50,662 bases of DNA from Acidimicrobiia bacterium (GTDB lineage Bacteria; Actinomycetota; Acidimicrobiia; Spongiisociales; UBA5794): NCBI GenBank assembly GCA_029939995.1, contig JAOZRW010000003.1:1-50662 (forward strand). The letters are read 5' to 3'. Below the pieces are notes generated by a model that saw only the letters and a program-made list of their open reading frames with translations, was not told where the DNA came from and ran no database searches. The first letter of the stretch is position 1. Every line of letters starts with the position of its first letter. The translations under genes and the position numbers were made by a program. Positions 10,823 to 20,987 of the stretch are shown here, in pieces.

Positions 10823-11380
10823 ATGGGAAGACGGATCCTGTTCATCGGGCCCCCCGGGGTCGGGAAGGGCACTCAGGCGAAGCGACTGGTCGACGCGCTC
10901 GGCATCCCTCACGTCGCGAGCGGCGACATGCTGCGGGAAGCCGTGGCGAACGACACGGAACTCGGGAGAGAGGCCCGTCGGTACATGGAAGCGGGCGAAC
11001 TCGTTCCGGACAAGCTCGTGATCTCGATGATCGAGTCGCGACTCCGGGAACAGGACGCTTACTGCGGCTACGTCCTCGACGGTTTCCCGCGCAACGTCCG
11101 CCAGGCCGAAGCGCTCACCAAGACGCTCGGCGACGAGGCGATCGAAGTCGTCCTCGTGCTGGATGTTGACGAAGAGGAGATCGTCGAACGCCTTCTGAAA
11201 CGCGCTGCGATCGAGGGCCGGTCCGACGACGACGAACCCACGATCCGCCACCGGCTCGAGGTCTTCCGCACGGAGACCGAGCCCCTGATCGGCTACTACG
11301 CCGACAGGGTCCAGCGAGTCGACGGCGTCGGCACGATCGACCAGGTGTTCTGCCGCGTCGTCAGCGGGATGATCTGCTGA
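10823..11380 (+). CDS. adk: Adenylate kinase (short-LID form)
   Basis: FIGPPGVGKGTQAKRL; DGFPRNVRQAEAL. Confidence 0.95.
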   Translation: MGRRILFIGPPGVGKGTQAKRLVDALGIPHVASGDMLREAVANDTELGREARRYMEAGELVPDKLVISMIESRLREQDAYCGYVLDGFPRNVRQAEALTKTLGDEAIEVVLVLDVDEEEIVERLLKRAAIEGRSDDDEPTIRHRLEVFRTETEPLIGYYADRVQRVDGVGTIDQVFCRVVSGMIC

Positions 11381-12156
11381 TGGCCGGAGCAGGCGTCATC
11401 ACCAGGAAGAAGCCGGAAGACTTCGAGAAGATGGTGATCGCCGGACAGTGCGTCGCCGCCATGCATCAAGCGGTCCGGGACGCGGCTGCTCCGGGTGTCA
11501 CCACGCTCGAACTCGACGCGGTCGCGGCCGAGGTGGTTCGTGAGCGAGGGTGCAGGCCGTCGTTCCTCGGCTACCACGGGTTCCCCGGCACGATCTGCGC
11601 CTCACCCAACTCGGCGATCGTGCACGGCATCCCGGGCGGCTACACGCTCCGCAACGGCGACATCATCTCGATCGACGCCGGAGCGATCTACGAAGGATGG
11701 CACGGGGACGCGGCGTTCACCATGGCGATCGGAGACATCCCCGACGACGTGCAGCGATTGCTCGACGTCACCGAAGAAGCGTTGTGGAACGGCTTGCGCC
11801 AGGCGCGGCACGGGAATCGACTGGGAGACATCGGGCACGCCATCGAAGCGACGGCCGAGCCCGACGGGTTCGGTGTCGTGCGCGAGTACATCGGGCACGG
11901 GATCGGGCGACAGATGCACGAAGCGCCGAACGTCCCGAACTACGGGACGCCGGGGAAGGGGCTCAAGCTCAAGACCGGTATGGCGATCGCGATCGAACCG
12001 ATGTTCAACATGGGAACGGCCGAGACGGTGGCCCTCGAAGACGGATGGACGGTCGTCACCGCAGACGGCTCTCTCTCCGCTCACTTCGAGCACACGGTGC
12101 TGCTGACCGAGGAAGGGCCGCTCGTATCGACGCTCCCGGAGCCGCTTCTGCTCTGA
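11380..12156 (+). CDS. map: Methionine aminopeptidase type I
   Basis: GYHGFPGTICASPNSAIVHGIPG; GHGIGRQMHEAPNVPNYG; MAIAIEPMF. Confidence 0.95.
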   Translation: MAGAGVITRKKPEDFEKMVIAGQCVAAMHQAVRDAAAPGVTTLELDAVAAEVVRERGCRPSFLGYHGFPGTICASPNSAIVHGIPGGYTLRNGDIISIDAGAIYEGWHGDAAFTMAIGDIPDDVQRLLDVTEEALWNGLRQARHGNRLGDIGHAIEATAEPDGFGVVREYIGHGIGRQMHEAPNVPNYGTPGKGLKLKTGMAIAIEPMFNMGTAETVALEDGWTVVTADGSLSAHFEHTVLLTEEGPLVSTLPEPLLL

Positions 12157-12282
12157 GCCCCACACCGGAGCGTTCTTCCCTTGTCGCGTCCCCATGTTCG
12201 GCGTATGTTCGCGAAGAAGCGATAAGGATCCGGCCGATCAGGCCGATAGAGAGATACGGTTGCGAACCGTTGACAAGGAGCG

Positions 12283-12852
12283 ATGATGAAGTTGAAGACA
12301 CTGGTGATGCTCTTCGCCGTGCTCGCTTTGATGGCTTCCGCGTGCGGCGCGGCGGCGGACAAGATCTCTGAGAAGGCCGTCGAGAGCGCGGCCGAGAAAG
12401 CCATCGAGGAAGCATCCGGAGGCCAGGCCAACGTCGATATCTCCGGATCGGAGGACGCTCCGACCATCAAGGTCGAAACGGAAGAGGGGTCTGTGGCGTT
12501 CGGGGCCGGTGTCGACATGCCGGAGGAGATCACGATCCCGGTGCCCGACGGAGGGACCGTCCAGTCGGCGATGAGCTTCGACGACGGGTCGGCGCAAGCA
12601 TCCGTCGCATACGACCGGGATCGCTACGACGAACTGGTCTCGTTCTACGAGGACTGGGTGGCCGGCAACGGCGGCGATTCTTGGCAGAAGCAGACGCAAT
12701 CGATGGAGACCGGCGACGACACGATCCGGCAGACCTACTGGTTCGACGACGAGTCCGGCGCCGCGATCGGTGTGATGGACTGCGCCGCGTTCGGATCGGC
12801 CGGCGATGGTCTCGATGCCGCCTGTGTGTCGATCAGCCAGGGTGGTGCGTGA
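12283..12852 (+). CDS. Putative lipoprotein of unknown function (tandem paralogue 1)
   Basis: Signal peptide and lipobox LMASAC; similar to the following ORF. Confidence 0.8.
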   Translation: MMKLKTLVMLFAVLALMASACGAAADKISEKAVESAAEKAIEEASGGQANVDISGSEDAPTIKVETEEGSVAFGAGVDMPEEITIPVPDGGTVQSAMSFDDGSAQASVAYDRDRYDELVSFYEDWVAGNGGDSWQKQTQSMETGDDTIRQTYWFDDESGAAIGVMDCAAFGSAGDGLDAACVSISQGGA

Positions 12853-12904
12853 GCCGGGAAGGGTAATCTGGCCGTTCGTGGAGTCCTCAACATGGAGTGT
12901 GACG

Positions 12905-13465
12905 ATGAGTAGAACAATGAAGACGATGGTGGCTTTGCTCGCGGTACTCGCCCTCGTGGCGTCCGCGTGCGGTGCGGCGGCCGACAAGATCTCGGAAGAG
13001 GCCGCTCAGAAGGCCGCCGAGAAGCTGATCGAAGCGAGCTCGGATGGTGACGTCAGCGTCGATATCTCCGGTGATGGAGACGACGCGACGGTGAAGGTGG
13101 AAACCGAGGACGGGTCGATGTCATTCGGGGCCGGATCGGAGATGCCGGAGGGTCTCGAGATTCCCGTGCCGGACGGCGGGGTCGTGCAGACTTCGTTCTC
13201 GGGTAGCGACGGCATCATGGTGTCGATCGTCTACGACGGGGATCGCTACGAGGAGATCGTCGCTTTCTACGATGACTGGACGGCAGGCTCCGGCGACGAC
13301 TGGCAGAAACAGACGCTGGACATGAGCAGCGACGGGGAGACGTACCGCAACACGGTGTGGGTGGTCGACGGCAGCGACGACGTCATCAACGTCGGGGACT
13401 GCACTGCCGTGGGCTCGGATGACATGGAGCCGAACTCCGTCTGCCTGACCGTGGGCCAGGGCTGA
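12905..13465 (+). CDS. Putative lipoprotein of unknown function (tandem paralogue 2)
   Basis: Lipobox LVASAC; shares ACGAAADKISE, VDISG, VKVETE.GS..FGAG, IPVPDGG and DDWQKQT blocks with the preceding ORF. Confidence 0.8.
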   Translation: MSRTMKTMVALLAVLALVASACGAAADKISEEAAQKAAEKLIEASSDGDVSVDISGDGDDATVKVETEDGSMSFGAGSEMPEGLEIPVPDGGVVQTSFSGSDGIMVSIVYDGDRYEEIVAFYDDWTAGSGDDWQKQTLDMSSDGETYRNTVWVVDGSDDVINVGDCTAVGSDDMEPNSVCLTVGQG

Positions 13466-13510
13466 CCCCGAGTTCTCCGACGCCCGGCGAACCACGGGCG
13501 GCAAGACCCT

Positions 13511-13547
13511 ATACGCACCTGCGAGCCCAGGGCTCGCAGGTGCGTAT
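13511..13547. terminator. Perfect 18-bp inverted repeat, probable bidirectional terminator between convergent genes
   Basis: atacgcacctgcgagccc-a-gggctcgcaggtgcgtat; lies between the lipoprotein (+) and pucR-like (-) 3' ends. Confidence 0.75.
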
Positions 13548-15109
13548 CACGTGGGGGCGTGCATCTCGCCGATGAGGAGGGCGACCTGGAGTTCGAGGCG
13601 GCGTGTGGCGTCGGTTGAGAACGGGCCGACCAGGCGCTCGAGCTGGGTCGCACGATTGCGGATGGTGTTGTAGTGGTAGTGCTGGATCCGGGCGGTTTCG
13701 GCCACGTTCAGGTTGGTCTCGAGGAGAACCTCGAGCGTCCGGCGCAGCTCCGCCCGGTCTCCCGACGGTTCGTACAGCTCTCCGAGTGCCTCGCGAGCGA
13801 ACGTCTGGAGGACACCGGCGTCGACTTCGGAGAGCAGCCGGAAGACGCCGAGATCCGTGAACCGCGTGACTCCTCCCGGTCCCCTCACGACGTTCGCGAC
13901 CCTGGTCGCCGTACGGGCCTGCTCCCACCCCTTCCAGAGGCCCGACGAGTCGTCGACCTCTGCCGAGATCCCCACGGACCAGGTTCGCCGCACGAGGCGG
14001 GCCATCGCCTCATCGGCGGCCTCGACCGCGGTCGTCTCCGGGTCGCCGGCGGCGGAGCCGCCGCTGCCGACGATCGCCACGACCTCGCCGTTGACGATCG
14101 CATGCGGGGCGTGCAGCCCCCTGGCCTTCAGCGACCATCCGAGTGCATCTCTCGCTCGCTCGAGGTAGGGGGTGGCGTCGAGCGTGACGGGTTTCAGGTT
14201 CACCACGACGGACGGATACGAGATGTTCCAATCGAGCGCCTGGCAGCGTCGCCTCACGTCCCGGTCGTCGAGCCGGCTCTCGAGGAGTTGCTCGAGGAAC
14301 TCGGCTCGAAACTGTCGATCCACCGACGCGACGGCGATCTCGCGAGACGCGGCGAGCGCCATGATCTGTGCGCTCGTCGGGACGAGACCGGGGAAGAAGC
14401 TCGCGATCGGTCCCTGCTTCGGGAACACGTAGAGATGGCCGACGTAGGTTGATCCGAAGACGATCGGCGCCGCAGCCGCTCCTTCGAAACGGCGCCCGGC
14501 GGGTGGATTCCCGATCTCGTCGAGGACGCCGTCGTTGCTCGCGTGGTGGGCCAGTACGTCGTTGCCCGGTCCCAGAACCACCACCTCGCACCCCGTGAGA
14601 TCGGCGAGCCGCGCCGCGACCTCGACCGGTCCGCCGCCCGCCAGCGCAACTCTCATGAGCTCCTGCTCTCGGTCGCTCTTTCGGTGAAGGCCGCCGAGCA
14701 GCAACGAGCCTCTGGCCCGGTACACGTCTGCGATGAGGTCGTCGAACGAGACGGCGGCGGGAAGCGACAGGATGGGGAGCCCCCGGCGGCGGGCAGCGTC
14801 CAAGGCGTCGGCGCCTATCTCGTTGATGTAGGGGCCGAGCTTGACCCCGAAGCCCGCGAGGTCGAGATCGGCCAACTCCTCGATGAGCGCGGCCAGGTCG
14901 CGATTCCCGGCGGCGAGCGAGTAGCCCACGGTGATCAGCAGCTCGCGGCTCTTGACCCACGGTGTGATGCTCGGATTCTCCATGATGTTGACCGACGAGA
15001 CGATGCCGTCGAGACCGGATGCGCCGGCCAGGACCTCCGTTCCCTGGAAGCCGGGGGTCGCCAACACGTCCCGGAGGGTGAGCTGCTCGCCGCGGTAGGA
15101 ACTTGCCAT
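13547..15109 (-). CDS. PucR-family transcriptional regulator
   Basis: N-terminal [55 protein letters not shown]-terminal helix-turn-helix [36 protein letters not shown]. Confidence 0.88.
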   Translation of the reverse strand: MASSYRGEQLTLRDVLATPGFQGTEVLAGASGLDGIVSSVNIMENPSITPWVKSRELLITVGYSLAAGNRDLAALIEELADLDLAGFGVKLGPYINEIGADALDAARRRGLPILSLPAAVSFDDLIADVYRARGSLLLGGLHRKSDREQELMRVALAGGGPVEVAARLADLTGCEVVVLGPGNDVLAHHASNDGVLDEIGNPPAGRRFEGAAAAPIVFGSTYVGHLYVFPKQGPIASFFPGLVPTSAQIMALAASREIAVASVDRQFRAEFLEQLLESRLDDRDVRRRCQALDWNISYPSVVVNLKPVTLDATPYLERARDALGWSLKARGLHAPHAIVNGEVVAIVGSGGSAAGDPETTAVEAADEAMARLVRRTWSVGISAEVDDSSGLWKGWEQARTATRVANVVRGPGGVTRFTDLGVFRLLSEVDAGVLQTFAREALGELYEPSGDRAELRRTLEVLLETNLNVAETARIQHYHYNTIRNRATQLERLVGPFSTDATRRLELQVALLIGEMHAPT

Positions 15110-15173
15110 TGAATCACCGATCGTCATGGCAACTGATGCTAGTGCTATCGGGGTGCGGTTCCCGTACTCTGAT

Positions 15174-15186
15174 ACCGAAGTTCGGT
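15174..15186. promoter_or_regulatory. Candidate operator palindrome in the divergent pucR-like / amidohydrolase intergenic region
   Basis: accgaa-g-ttcggt, perfect 6-bp arms, upstream of the aggagg RBS. Confidence 0.35.
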
Positions 15187-15209
15187 CTGTCGCTACAGGA
15201 GGCGAATTC

Positions 15210-16307
15210 ATGCCTGTTGAGGTACGCAAGGTTGTGCTCGAGAGCGTCAGTGACGCATCCGGATTGGCCGCACTGATCGACGAAGGGGCGTTCGAGGCCG
15301 ACGGCGTTGTCGCCGTCGTCGGCAAGACCGAGGGAAACGGCGGGGTCAACGACTTCACCAGGATCCTCGCCGACCAGGCGTTCCGGAAGGTGCTCATGGA
15401 GAAGGGCACCCGGCCCCAGGACGAGGTCGATGCCATCCCCATGGTGTGGTCCGGCGGAACGGACGGCATCCTCTGTCCGCACGCCACCATCTTCGCCAAC
15501 GTCGAGGGTGACGGTGAGGCATCCGACGAGCCCCGTCTCGCCGTCGGGTACGCGATGAGCGACGTCATCCTCCCCGAGGACATCGGCCGTCCCGCCATGG
15601 TCGCCAAGGTCGCCGAAGGTGTTCACCGCGCGATGCGCGCCGCAGGCATCGAAGACCCCGCGGACGTTCACTACGTTCAGACGAAGACGCCGCTGCTCGT
15701 CATGGACACCATCAACGACGCGAAGTCCCGGGGGCACACCGTGTACACCGAGGATCCGCTCGAGTCGATGAACGTGTCGAACGGGACGTCGGGTCTCGGC
15801 ATCGCCGTCGCCCTCGGTGAGATCGAGATGCCGACCGCCGAGCAGATCGGACACGATCTCAGCCTCTACTCGTCCGTCGCCTCCTGCTCGTCCGGTGTCG
15901 AACTGGACCGGGCACAGACGGTCGTCGTCGGAAACGTTCGCGGAGCCGGCGGCCGCTACCGGATCGGACACGACGTGATGAACGACGCTCTCGACGTCGA
16001 AGGCGTGTACCGGGCGATCCGCTCGGCCGGTCTCGACCTGCCCGAGTGCGCCCGCGCCGACGATCTCAACGGCAAGCTCGTCAACGTCTTCGTCAAGTGC
16101 GAAGCGGATCCGACGTCGCGCCTGCGCGGTCGGAGGCAGGTGGCGTTGGACGACTCCGACGTCCACCACCATCGTCACATCAAAGCCGCCGTCGGCGGCG
16201 TCGTGGCCTGCGCCATCAACGATCCCGCAGCGTTCGTCTCCGTCGCTGCGATCCATCAGGGCCCGTCCGGTGGCGGTCCCGTCGCCGCGATCGTGGATCT
16301 CGGCTGA
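15210..16307 (+). CDS. Ring-opening amidohydrolase (barbiturase / cyanuric acid hydrolase family)
   Basis: 365 aa; three-repeat family motifs [75 protein letters not shown] aggagg. Confidence 0.9.
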   Translation: MPVEVRKVVLESVSDASGLAALIDEGAFEADGVVAVVGKTEGNGGVNDFTRILADQAFRKVLMEKGTRPQDEVDAIPMVWSGGTDGILCPHATIFANVEGDGEASDEPRLAVGYAMSDVILPEDIGRPAMVAKVAEGVHRAMRAAGIEDPADVHYVQTKTPLLVMDTINDAKSRGHTVYTEDPLESMNVSNGTSGLGIAVALGEIEMPTAEQIGHDLSLYSSVASCSSGVELDRAQTVVVGNVRGAGGRYRIGHDVMNDALDVEGVYRAIRSAGLDLPECARADDLNGKLVNVFVKCEADPTSRLRGRRQVALDDSDVHHHRHIKAAVGGVVACAINDPAAFVSVAAIHQGPSGGGPVAAIVDLG

Positions 16308-16312
16308 GAGGC

Positions 16313-17188
16313 ATGACCGCACGAGCGGTTGCAACTCGTCCCGCGCCGGCACCCGTCCGGGTGCCGGCGGTGGCGAGTACCGCCATCGAGGACATTCTGA
16401 GAGGGACACCTCTCCCGGCGACCGTGCTGGGAACATCCAGTCACGCCGCCTGGCTCCTCGCCGGTGATCGCGTCGTCGTCGTCACGACGCGTGACGCAAC
16501 CCGCCTCCCGAACGGCGTCGAGATCGCCGAAGCGGGAGGATCCCGTCCGTTCGACCCGATCCGGCACGGCTCGCATGCGGTCATCGGAAGCGATCGAATC
16601 CGGATCGGAGACCTCGAGATCGACGTCGCCCGATGGTGGGATCCCCGACCGGTCCTCGCCCCGGTGGCGCGCGAAGTTGCGCGTGCCGCACTCCGGGGGC
16701 TGCCGTCGACGGTGAACGGGGTCGATCACTGCGTGATCGGGCACGCACTGGCGACCCGATCGCCGATCGGACTCATCGAAGCCGTCGGGCGACTCCTCGG
16801 CAGAGGACCGGGGCTGACGCCCGAGGCCGACGACTACGTCGCAGGAGCGCTCGCAGCGACACGCATCGTCGGAGAGGCGATGGATCGTCGCGAATCGATC
16901 GAGATGCTCGACGCGGCCGCTCCCACCATCCGCAGCGTCGCCGACGATCGGACCACGACGTTCTCCGCCGCTCTCGTCGGCCATGCCGTACGCGGACAGG
17001 TCGCCGCGCCCGCCTCCGCACTGCTCCGGGCCATCGCCGGCCGGGGGGACGTCGCGACCGCTCACCGCAAGGTGCTGGAGATCGGCCACACCTCCGGGCC
17101 CGCACTCGCCGCCGGGATGGTGCTCGGCACCCGTTCACTCATCGAGGAAGTCGTTTCAACGGAGGTACTACATGATCTCGCGAGTTGA
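16313..17188 (+). CDS. DUF2877 protein (YlbF/AllH-like)
   Basis: GRGPGLTPEADDYVAGALAAT and GHTSGPALAAGMVLG motifs; precedes FdrA. Confidence 0.8.
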   Translation: MTARAVATRPAPAPVRVPAVASTAIEDILRGTPLPATVLGTSSHAAWLLAGDRVVVVTTRDATRLPNGVEIAEAGGSRPFDPIRHGSHAVIGSDRIRIGDLEIDVARWWDPRPVLAPVAREVARAALRGLPSTVNGVDHCVIGHALATRSPIGLIEAVGRLLGRGPGLTPEADDYVAGALAATRIVGEAMDRRESIEMLDAAAPTIRSVADDRTTTFSAALVGHAVRGQVAAPASALLRAIAGRGDVATAHRKVLEIGHTSGPALAAGMVLGTRSLIEEVVSTEVLHDLAS

Positions 17189-18602
17189 GGTCCATCGAGG
17201 CCGCTACCACGATTCGGTCCGGTTGATGCAGGCGAGCAAGGCGCTCCAGGAGGTGCCGGGAGTCACCGACGCGCTCGTCGCGATGGCAACCGAACTGAAC
17301 CTGAGCCTCCTCGCCGACATGGAATTCGACATGGATGAGGTCGCCGGCATCGGCCCCAACGATCTCCTCCTCGCCATCCGGGCAGAGACGGAAGAGGCCA
17401 TCGAGGCGGCTCACCGGGCGCTCGACGAGGCGCTCACTCCGAAGGTCGTGCCCAGCGGCGGCCTCGACGGTCCCGACCCGAAGACGATCGGAACCGCGGC
17501 CCGGCTCAACGGAGCCAACGTAGCGCTGCTGTCGGTCCCCGGCGAGCATGCGTTCGTCGAGGCGATGGAGGCGCTCCAGGACGGCCTCCACGTCATGATC
17601 TTCAGCGACAACGTCCCGATCGAACAGGAGATCACCCTCAAGGAGTACGGCGTGTCGCGCGACCTGCTCGTCATGGGGCCCGACTGCGGAACGACGATCG
17701 TCAACGGCCTCGGCCTCGGATTCGCCAACGCCGTGCAACCGGGACCGGTGAGCATGGTCGGTGCATCCGGGACGGGGATCCAGGAGATGTGCGCCCTCCT
17801 CGACGACGCCGGCGTCGGCGTGAAGCACGCCCTCGGAACCGGGAGCCACGACCTGTCGGAGGACGTCGGCGCCTCCTCGACGTTGCAGGCGCTCGAAGCC
17901 CTCGACGCCGACCCCGAAACCGAACTGATCGTCGTCATCTCGAAGCCGCCGGCGGCGGCGGTCGCAGACAAGGTCCGGCGCGTCGCCTCAGAATGCGCCA
18001 CCCCGGTCGTGATCACCTTCATGGGGGAGACCACGCTCGAAGAGGGCGCCGGTGAGGTGCTCGACGCGCTCGGCAAGCCGCGACCCGACTACGGGTCCTG
18101 GGAAGCGCCGGAGCGAGAGCACCGGCCCGGATCGGTGCGCGGGCTCTTCTCGGGCGGGACGCTCCGCTCGGAGGCGCGGCACGTAGCCATGCCCTACCTC
18201 GGCCCCATCGGAACCAGGGAAGAGGACGAGGGGCACACCTTCATCGACTACGGCGACGACGAGTACACGCAGGGCCGGGCCCACCCGATGATCGACCAGA
18301 CGGTGCGGGTCGAGCGGCTGGCCGCGACCGCCCACGATGAGACCGTGGGCGTGGTGCTGATGGACGTCGTCCTCGGATACGGATCCAACGCGAACCCGGC
18401 GGCGGAACTCGCCCCGATCGTGCGCAGGGTCGTCGACTCCGGCGTGGCCGTCGTCGTGTCGCTGTGCGGCACCAGGGGCGATCCTCAGGGACGCGACGCG
18501 CAGGCGACGGCGCTCAACGAAGCGGGAGCGTCGGTGTACCTGTCCAACGCTGCGGCGGCACGCGAAGCGGTGCGTCTGGCGACCACAAGGAGCTCATCAT
18601 GA
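17172..18602 (+). CDS. FdrA family protein (AllF-like, acyl-CoA synthetase fold)
   Basis: YHDSVRLMQASKALQEVPGVTDALVAMATELN; GPDCGTTIVNGLGLGFAN; GTGSHDLSEDVG. Confidence 0.88.
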   Translation: MISRVEVHRGRYHDSVRLMQASKALQEVPGVTDALVAMATELNLSLLADMEFDMDEVAGIGPNDLLLAIRAETEEAIEAAHRALDEALTPKVVPSGGLDGPDPKTIGTAARLNGANVALLSVPGEHAFVEAMEALQDGLHVMIFSDNVPIEQEITLKEYGVSRDLLVMGPDCGTTIVNGLGLGFANAVQPGPVSMVGASGTGIQEMCALLDDAGVGVKHALGTGSHDLSEDVGASSTLQALEALDADPETELIVVISKPPAAAVADKVRRVASECATPVVITFMGETTLEEGAGEVLDALGKPRPDYGSWEAPEREHRPGSVRGLFSGGTLRSEARHVAMPYLGPIGTREEDEGHTFIDYGDDEYTQGRAHPMIDQTVRVERLAATAHDETVGVVLMDVVLGYGSNANPAAELAPIVRRVVDSGVAVVVSLCGTRGDPQGRDAQATALNEAGASVYLSNAAAAREAVRLATTRSSS

Positions 18603-20005
18603 GTGATCTCAGCCAATTCCTCGACAACGAGCCCGTCGTCGCGACGGCGGGGACCGACATGCTGGCCGTCTCCATCGAACAGCAGGGCTCGACCGTGTCG
18701 CGAGCCGACTGGCGCCCGCCTGCCGCCGGGACGGAGGACGCCCTCAACGTTCTCTTCTCCGATGACCGGATGCGGGACGCGAACGAGGTCGCCGTCGGCC
18801 GCATGCTCGCCGTGCGCCCGCACCTGGCGGACGTCAAGGTCGCCCGCGACGTGATCACGGGCATGACGGACCGCACCTTCCTCCACGCCGGACCGCCGCT
18901 CGAATGGGACCGGGCCAGCGGGCCGATGAAGGGAGCGATCATCGGGGCCATGCTCTACGAGGGCCTCGCCGACGATCCCGACGACGCGGCCGCCCGGGCC
19001 GCCCGGGGGGAGATCGAACTCTCACCGTGCCACCATCACGACGCCGTCGGCCCGATGGCCGGTGTGACGTCTCCGTCGATGCCCGTGGCCGTCGTCGAAG
19101 ACGCCGCCGGGGACGGCGTGTCGTACTCGACCCTCAACGAGGGCCTCGGAAAGGTCCTCCGGTACGGCGCATTCGCCCCCGAGGTGATCGACCGCCTCCG
19201 ATGGATGGACGCCGTTCTCGGGCCCGTGCTCAAGGCCGTGCTCGCGAGCACGGGACCGATCGACCTTCAGTCGCTCATCGCCCAGGCCCTGCAGATGGGC
19301 GACGACGGCCACAACCGGAACCGTGCCGTGACGTCGCTGTTCCTCCGCGAGATCGCGGGGGCGCTCATCGACGGAGCCGACGCATCGGTCGAGAACCGCC
19401 GGGCCGTGTTCGACTTCATCAACGGCAACGACCACTTCATGCTCAACCTGGTCATGGCCGCAGGCAAGCTCGGATCGATGGCGGCCTCGGGCGTTCCGTC
19501 CTCGAGCCTGGTCACCGTGATGGCCCGGAACGGCACCGACTTCGGGGTCCGGCTGTCGGGGACCGGAGACCGCTGGTTCATCGCACCGGCCCCACCCGTC
19601 GACGGCCTCTACCTCGGTTCGTTCACCGAAGAGGACGCCAGCCCGGACATCGGCGACTCGACGATCACCGAGACCGTCGGGCTCGGCGGATTCGCCATGG
19701 GGGCCGCCCCCGCCATCGTCGGATTCGTGGGAGGCACCGCAGCCGGCGCCGTGCGCCGCACCCTGGCGATGTACGAGATCACGATGACCGAGCACCCGAT
19801 GTACCAGGTGCCGATGCTCGAGTTCCGCGGCACACCGGTCGGGATCGACGCAAGCCGCATCGTGAGAACCGGCGTGCTGCCGCAGATCAACACCGGGGTT
19901 GCGGGCAAAGTCCCGGGCACCGGCATGGTCGGTGCGGGACTCGTCGAAGCCCCGATGGAGTGCTTCACCCAGGGGATCACGGCGCTTGCGGAGGTGTCGC
20001 GATGA
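18599..20005 (+). CDS. DUF1116 protein (YlbE/AllG-like)
   Basis: Overlaps fdrA by ATGA; MKGAIIGAMLYEGLA, CHHHDAVGPMAGVTSPSMPV, NGNDHFMLNLVMAAGK, VMARNGTDFGVRLSG. Confidence 0.85.
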   Translation: MSDLSQFLDNEPVVATAGTDMLAVSIEQQGSTVSRADWRPPAAGTEDALNVLFSDDRMRDANEVAVGRMLAVRPHLADVKVARDVITGMTDRTFLHAGPPLEWDRASGPMKGAIIGAMLYEGLADDPDDAAARAARGEIELSPCHHHDAVGPMAGVTSPSMPVAVVEDAAGDGVSYSTLNEGLGKVLRYGAFAPEVIDRLRWMDAVLGPVLKAVLASTGPIDLQSLIAQALQMGDDGHNRNRAVTSLFLREIAGALIDGADASVENRRAVFDFINGNDHFMLNLVMAAGKLGSMAASGVPSSSLVTVMARNGTDFGVRLSGTGDRWFIAPAPPVDGLYLGSFTEEDASPDIGDSTITETVGLGGFAMGAAPAIVGFVGGTAAGAVRRTLAMYEITMTEHPMYQVPMLEFRGTPVGIDASRIVRTGVLPQINTGVAGKVPGTGMVGAGLVEAPMECFTQGITALAEVSR

Positions 20006-20092
20006 TCGGTCGAACCGACATCGGGCGCACCGCCGGGGGGCCTTCCAGAGTTTGTAGGATGCACGGTCCGGGGGCGACGATGGAGGGTGATC

Positions 20093-20977
20093 ATGGTCAT
20101 CGCTAACGAGTTCGACTACCGACGTCCGGACACCCTGGGGGAGGCCATCCAGATCCTCTCCGAGGCGTCCGGTTCGGTCCGGATCCTGGCAGGCGGCACC
20201 GACGTCGTCGCGTGGCTCCGCGACGACGTGATCGCTCCCGATCTGGTCGTCGACATCAAGGACGTTCCCGGTCTCCACGATCTCACGTTCGAGGACGGGA
20301 CCCTCCACATCGGATCCCTCGTCACGTTCACGGAACTGATCGAGTCGGACGTGATCGCGGAACACGCCCCGCTTCTCGCCGAGATGGCGGGGACGGTCGC
20401 GTCCCCCGGGATCCGCAACCGGGCGACGATGGTCGGCAACATCTGCTCGGCCGTCCCGTCGTGCGACGCCGGACCGGTGCTCCTGGCGTACAACGCCACC
20501 GTGCACCTCGCCGGGCCGTCCGGTGAACGCACCGTCGAGATGAGCGACTGGTTCACCGGGCTGCGTCGGACCGCACGCACCGACGACGAGGTCGTCACCC
20601 ACCTGACGATCGACCCGGGCCGCCACGGCGGCGTCTACGTGAAGCTGATGCGGTACGCCGGCGAGGACCTCGCCCAGGCGTCCGTCGGCATCGTCGTCTC
20701 CGCAGACCACGACTACCGGATCGCGTTCGGTGCGGTCGCTCCGACGCCGATCCGGTCGAGCCGGATCGAGGAATTACTTCGCGGCAAGACGCTCGACGAA
20801 GCGCTGATCGGCGAAGCGGTCGCCATGGTGAGCGGAGAGATCAGCCCGATCACCGACATCCGGGCTTCAGCGGAGTATCGAACCCACATGACCGAGGTCA
20901 TGTTGAAACGGGGACTCGTGGCGGCGACGGAGCGACTCGAAGGAACCGGGCCGGCCTACGGCACCCGGCTTGTGTGA
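20093..20977 (+). CDS. FAD-binding subunit of a molybdopterin dehydrogenase (xanthine dehydrogenase family)
   Basis: FDYRRPDTLGEAIQIL, ILAGGTDVVAWLR, ASPGIRNRATMVGNICSAVPSCD. Confidence 0.9.
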   Translation: MVIANEFDYRRPDTLGEAIQILSEASGSVRILAGGTDVVAWLRDDVIAPDLVVDIKDVPGLHDLTFEDGTLHIGSLVTFTELIESDVIAEHAPLLAEMAGTVASPGIRNRATMVGNICSAVPSCDAGPVLLAYNATVHLAGPSGERTVEMSDWFTGLRRTARTDDEVVTHLTIDPGRHGGVYVKLMRYAGEDLAQASVGIVVSADHDYRIAFGAVAPTPIRSSRIEELLRGKTLDEALIGEAVAMVSGEISPITDIRASAEYRTHMTEVMLKRGLVAATERLEGTGPAYGTRLV

Positions 20978-20987
20978 GGGGACGGCA

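Noticed and set aside
15210-16307. Cyanuric acid hydrolase (s-triazine degradation) as the primary call
   Set aside because: Family cannot be subdivided by eye, but the cytosine deaminase, uracil permease and molybdoenzyme context favour barbiturase; no biuret or allophanate hydrolase is nearby.
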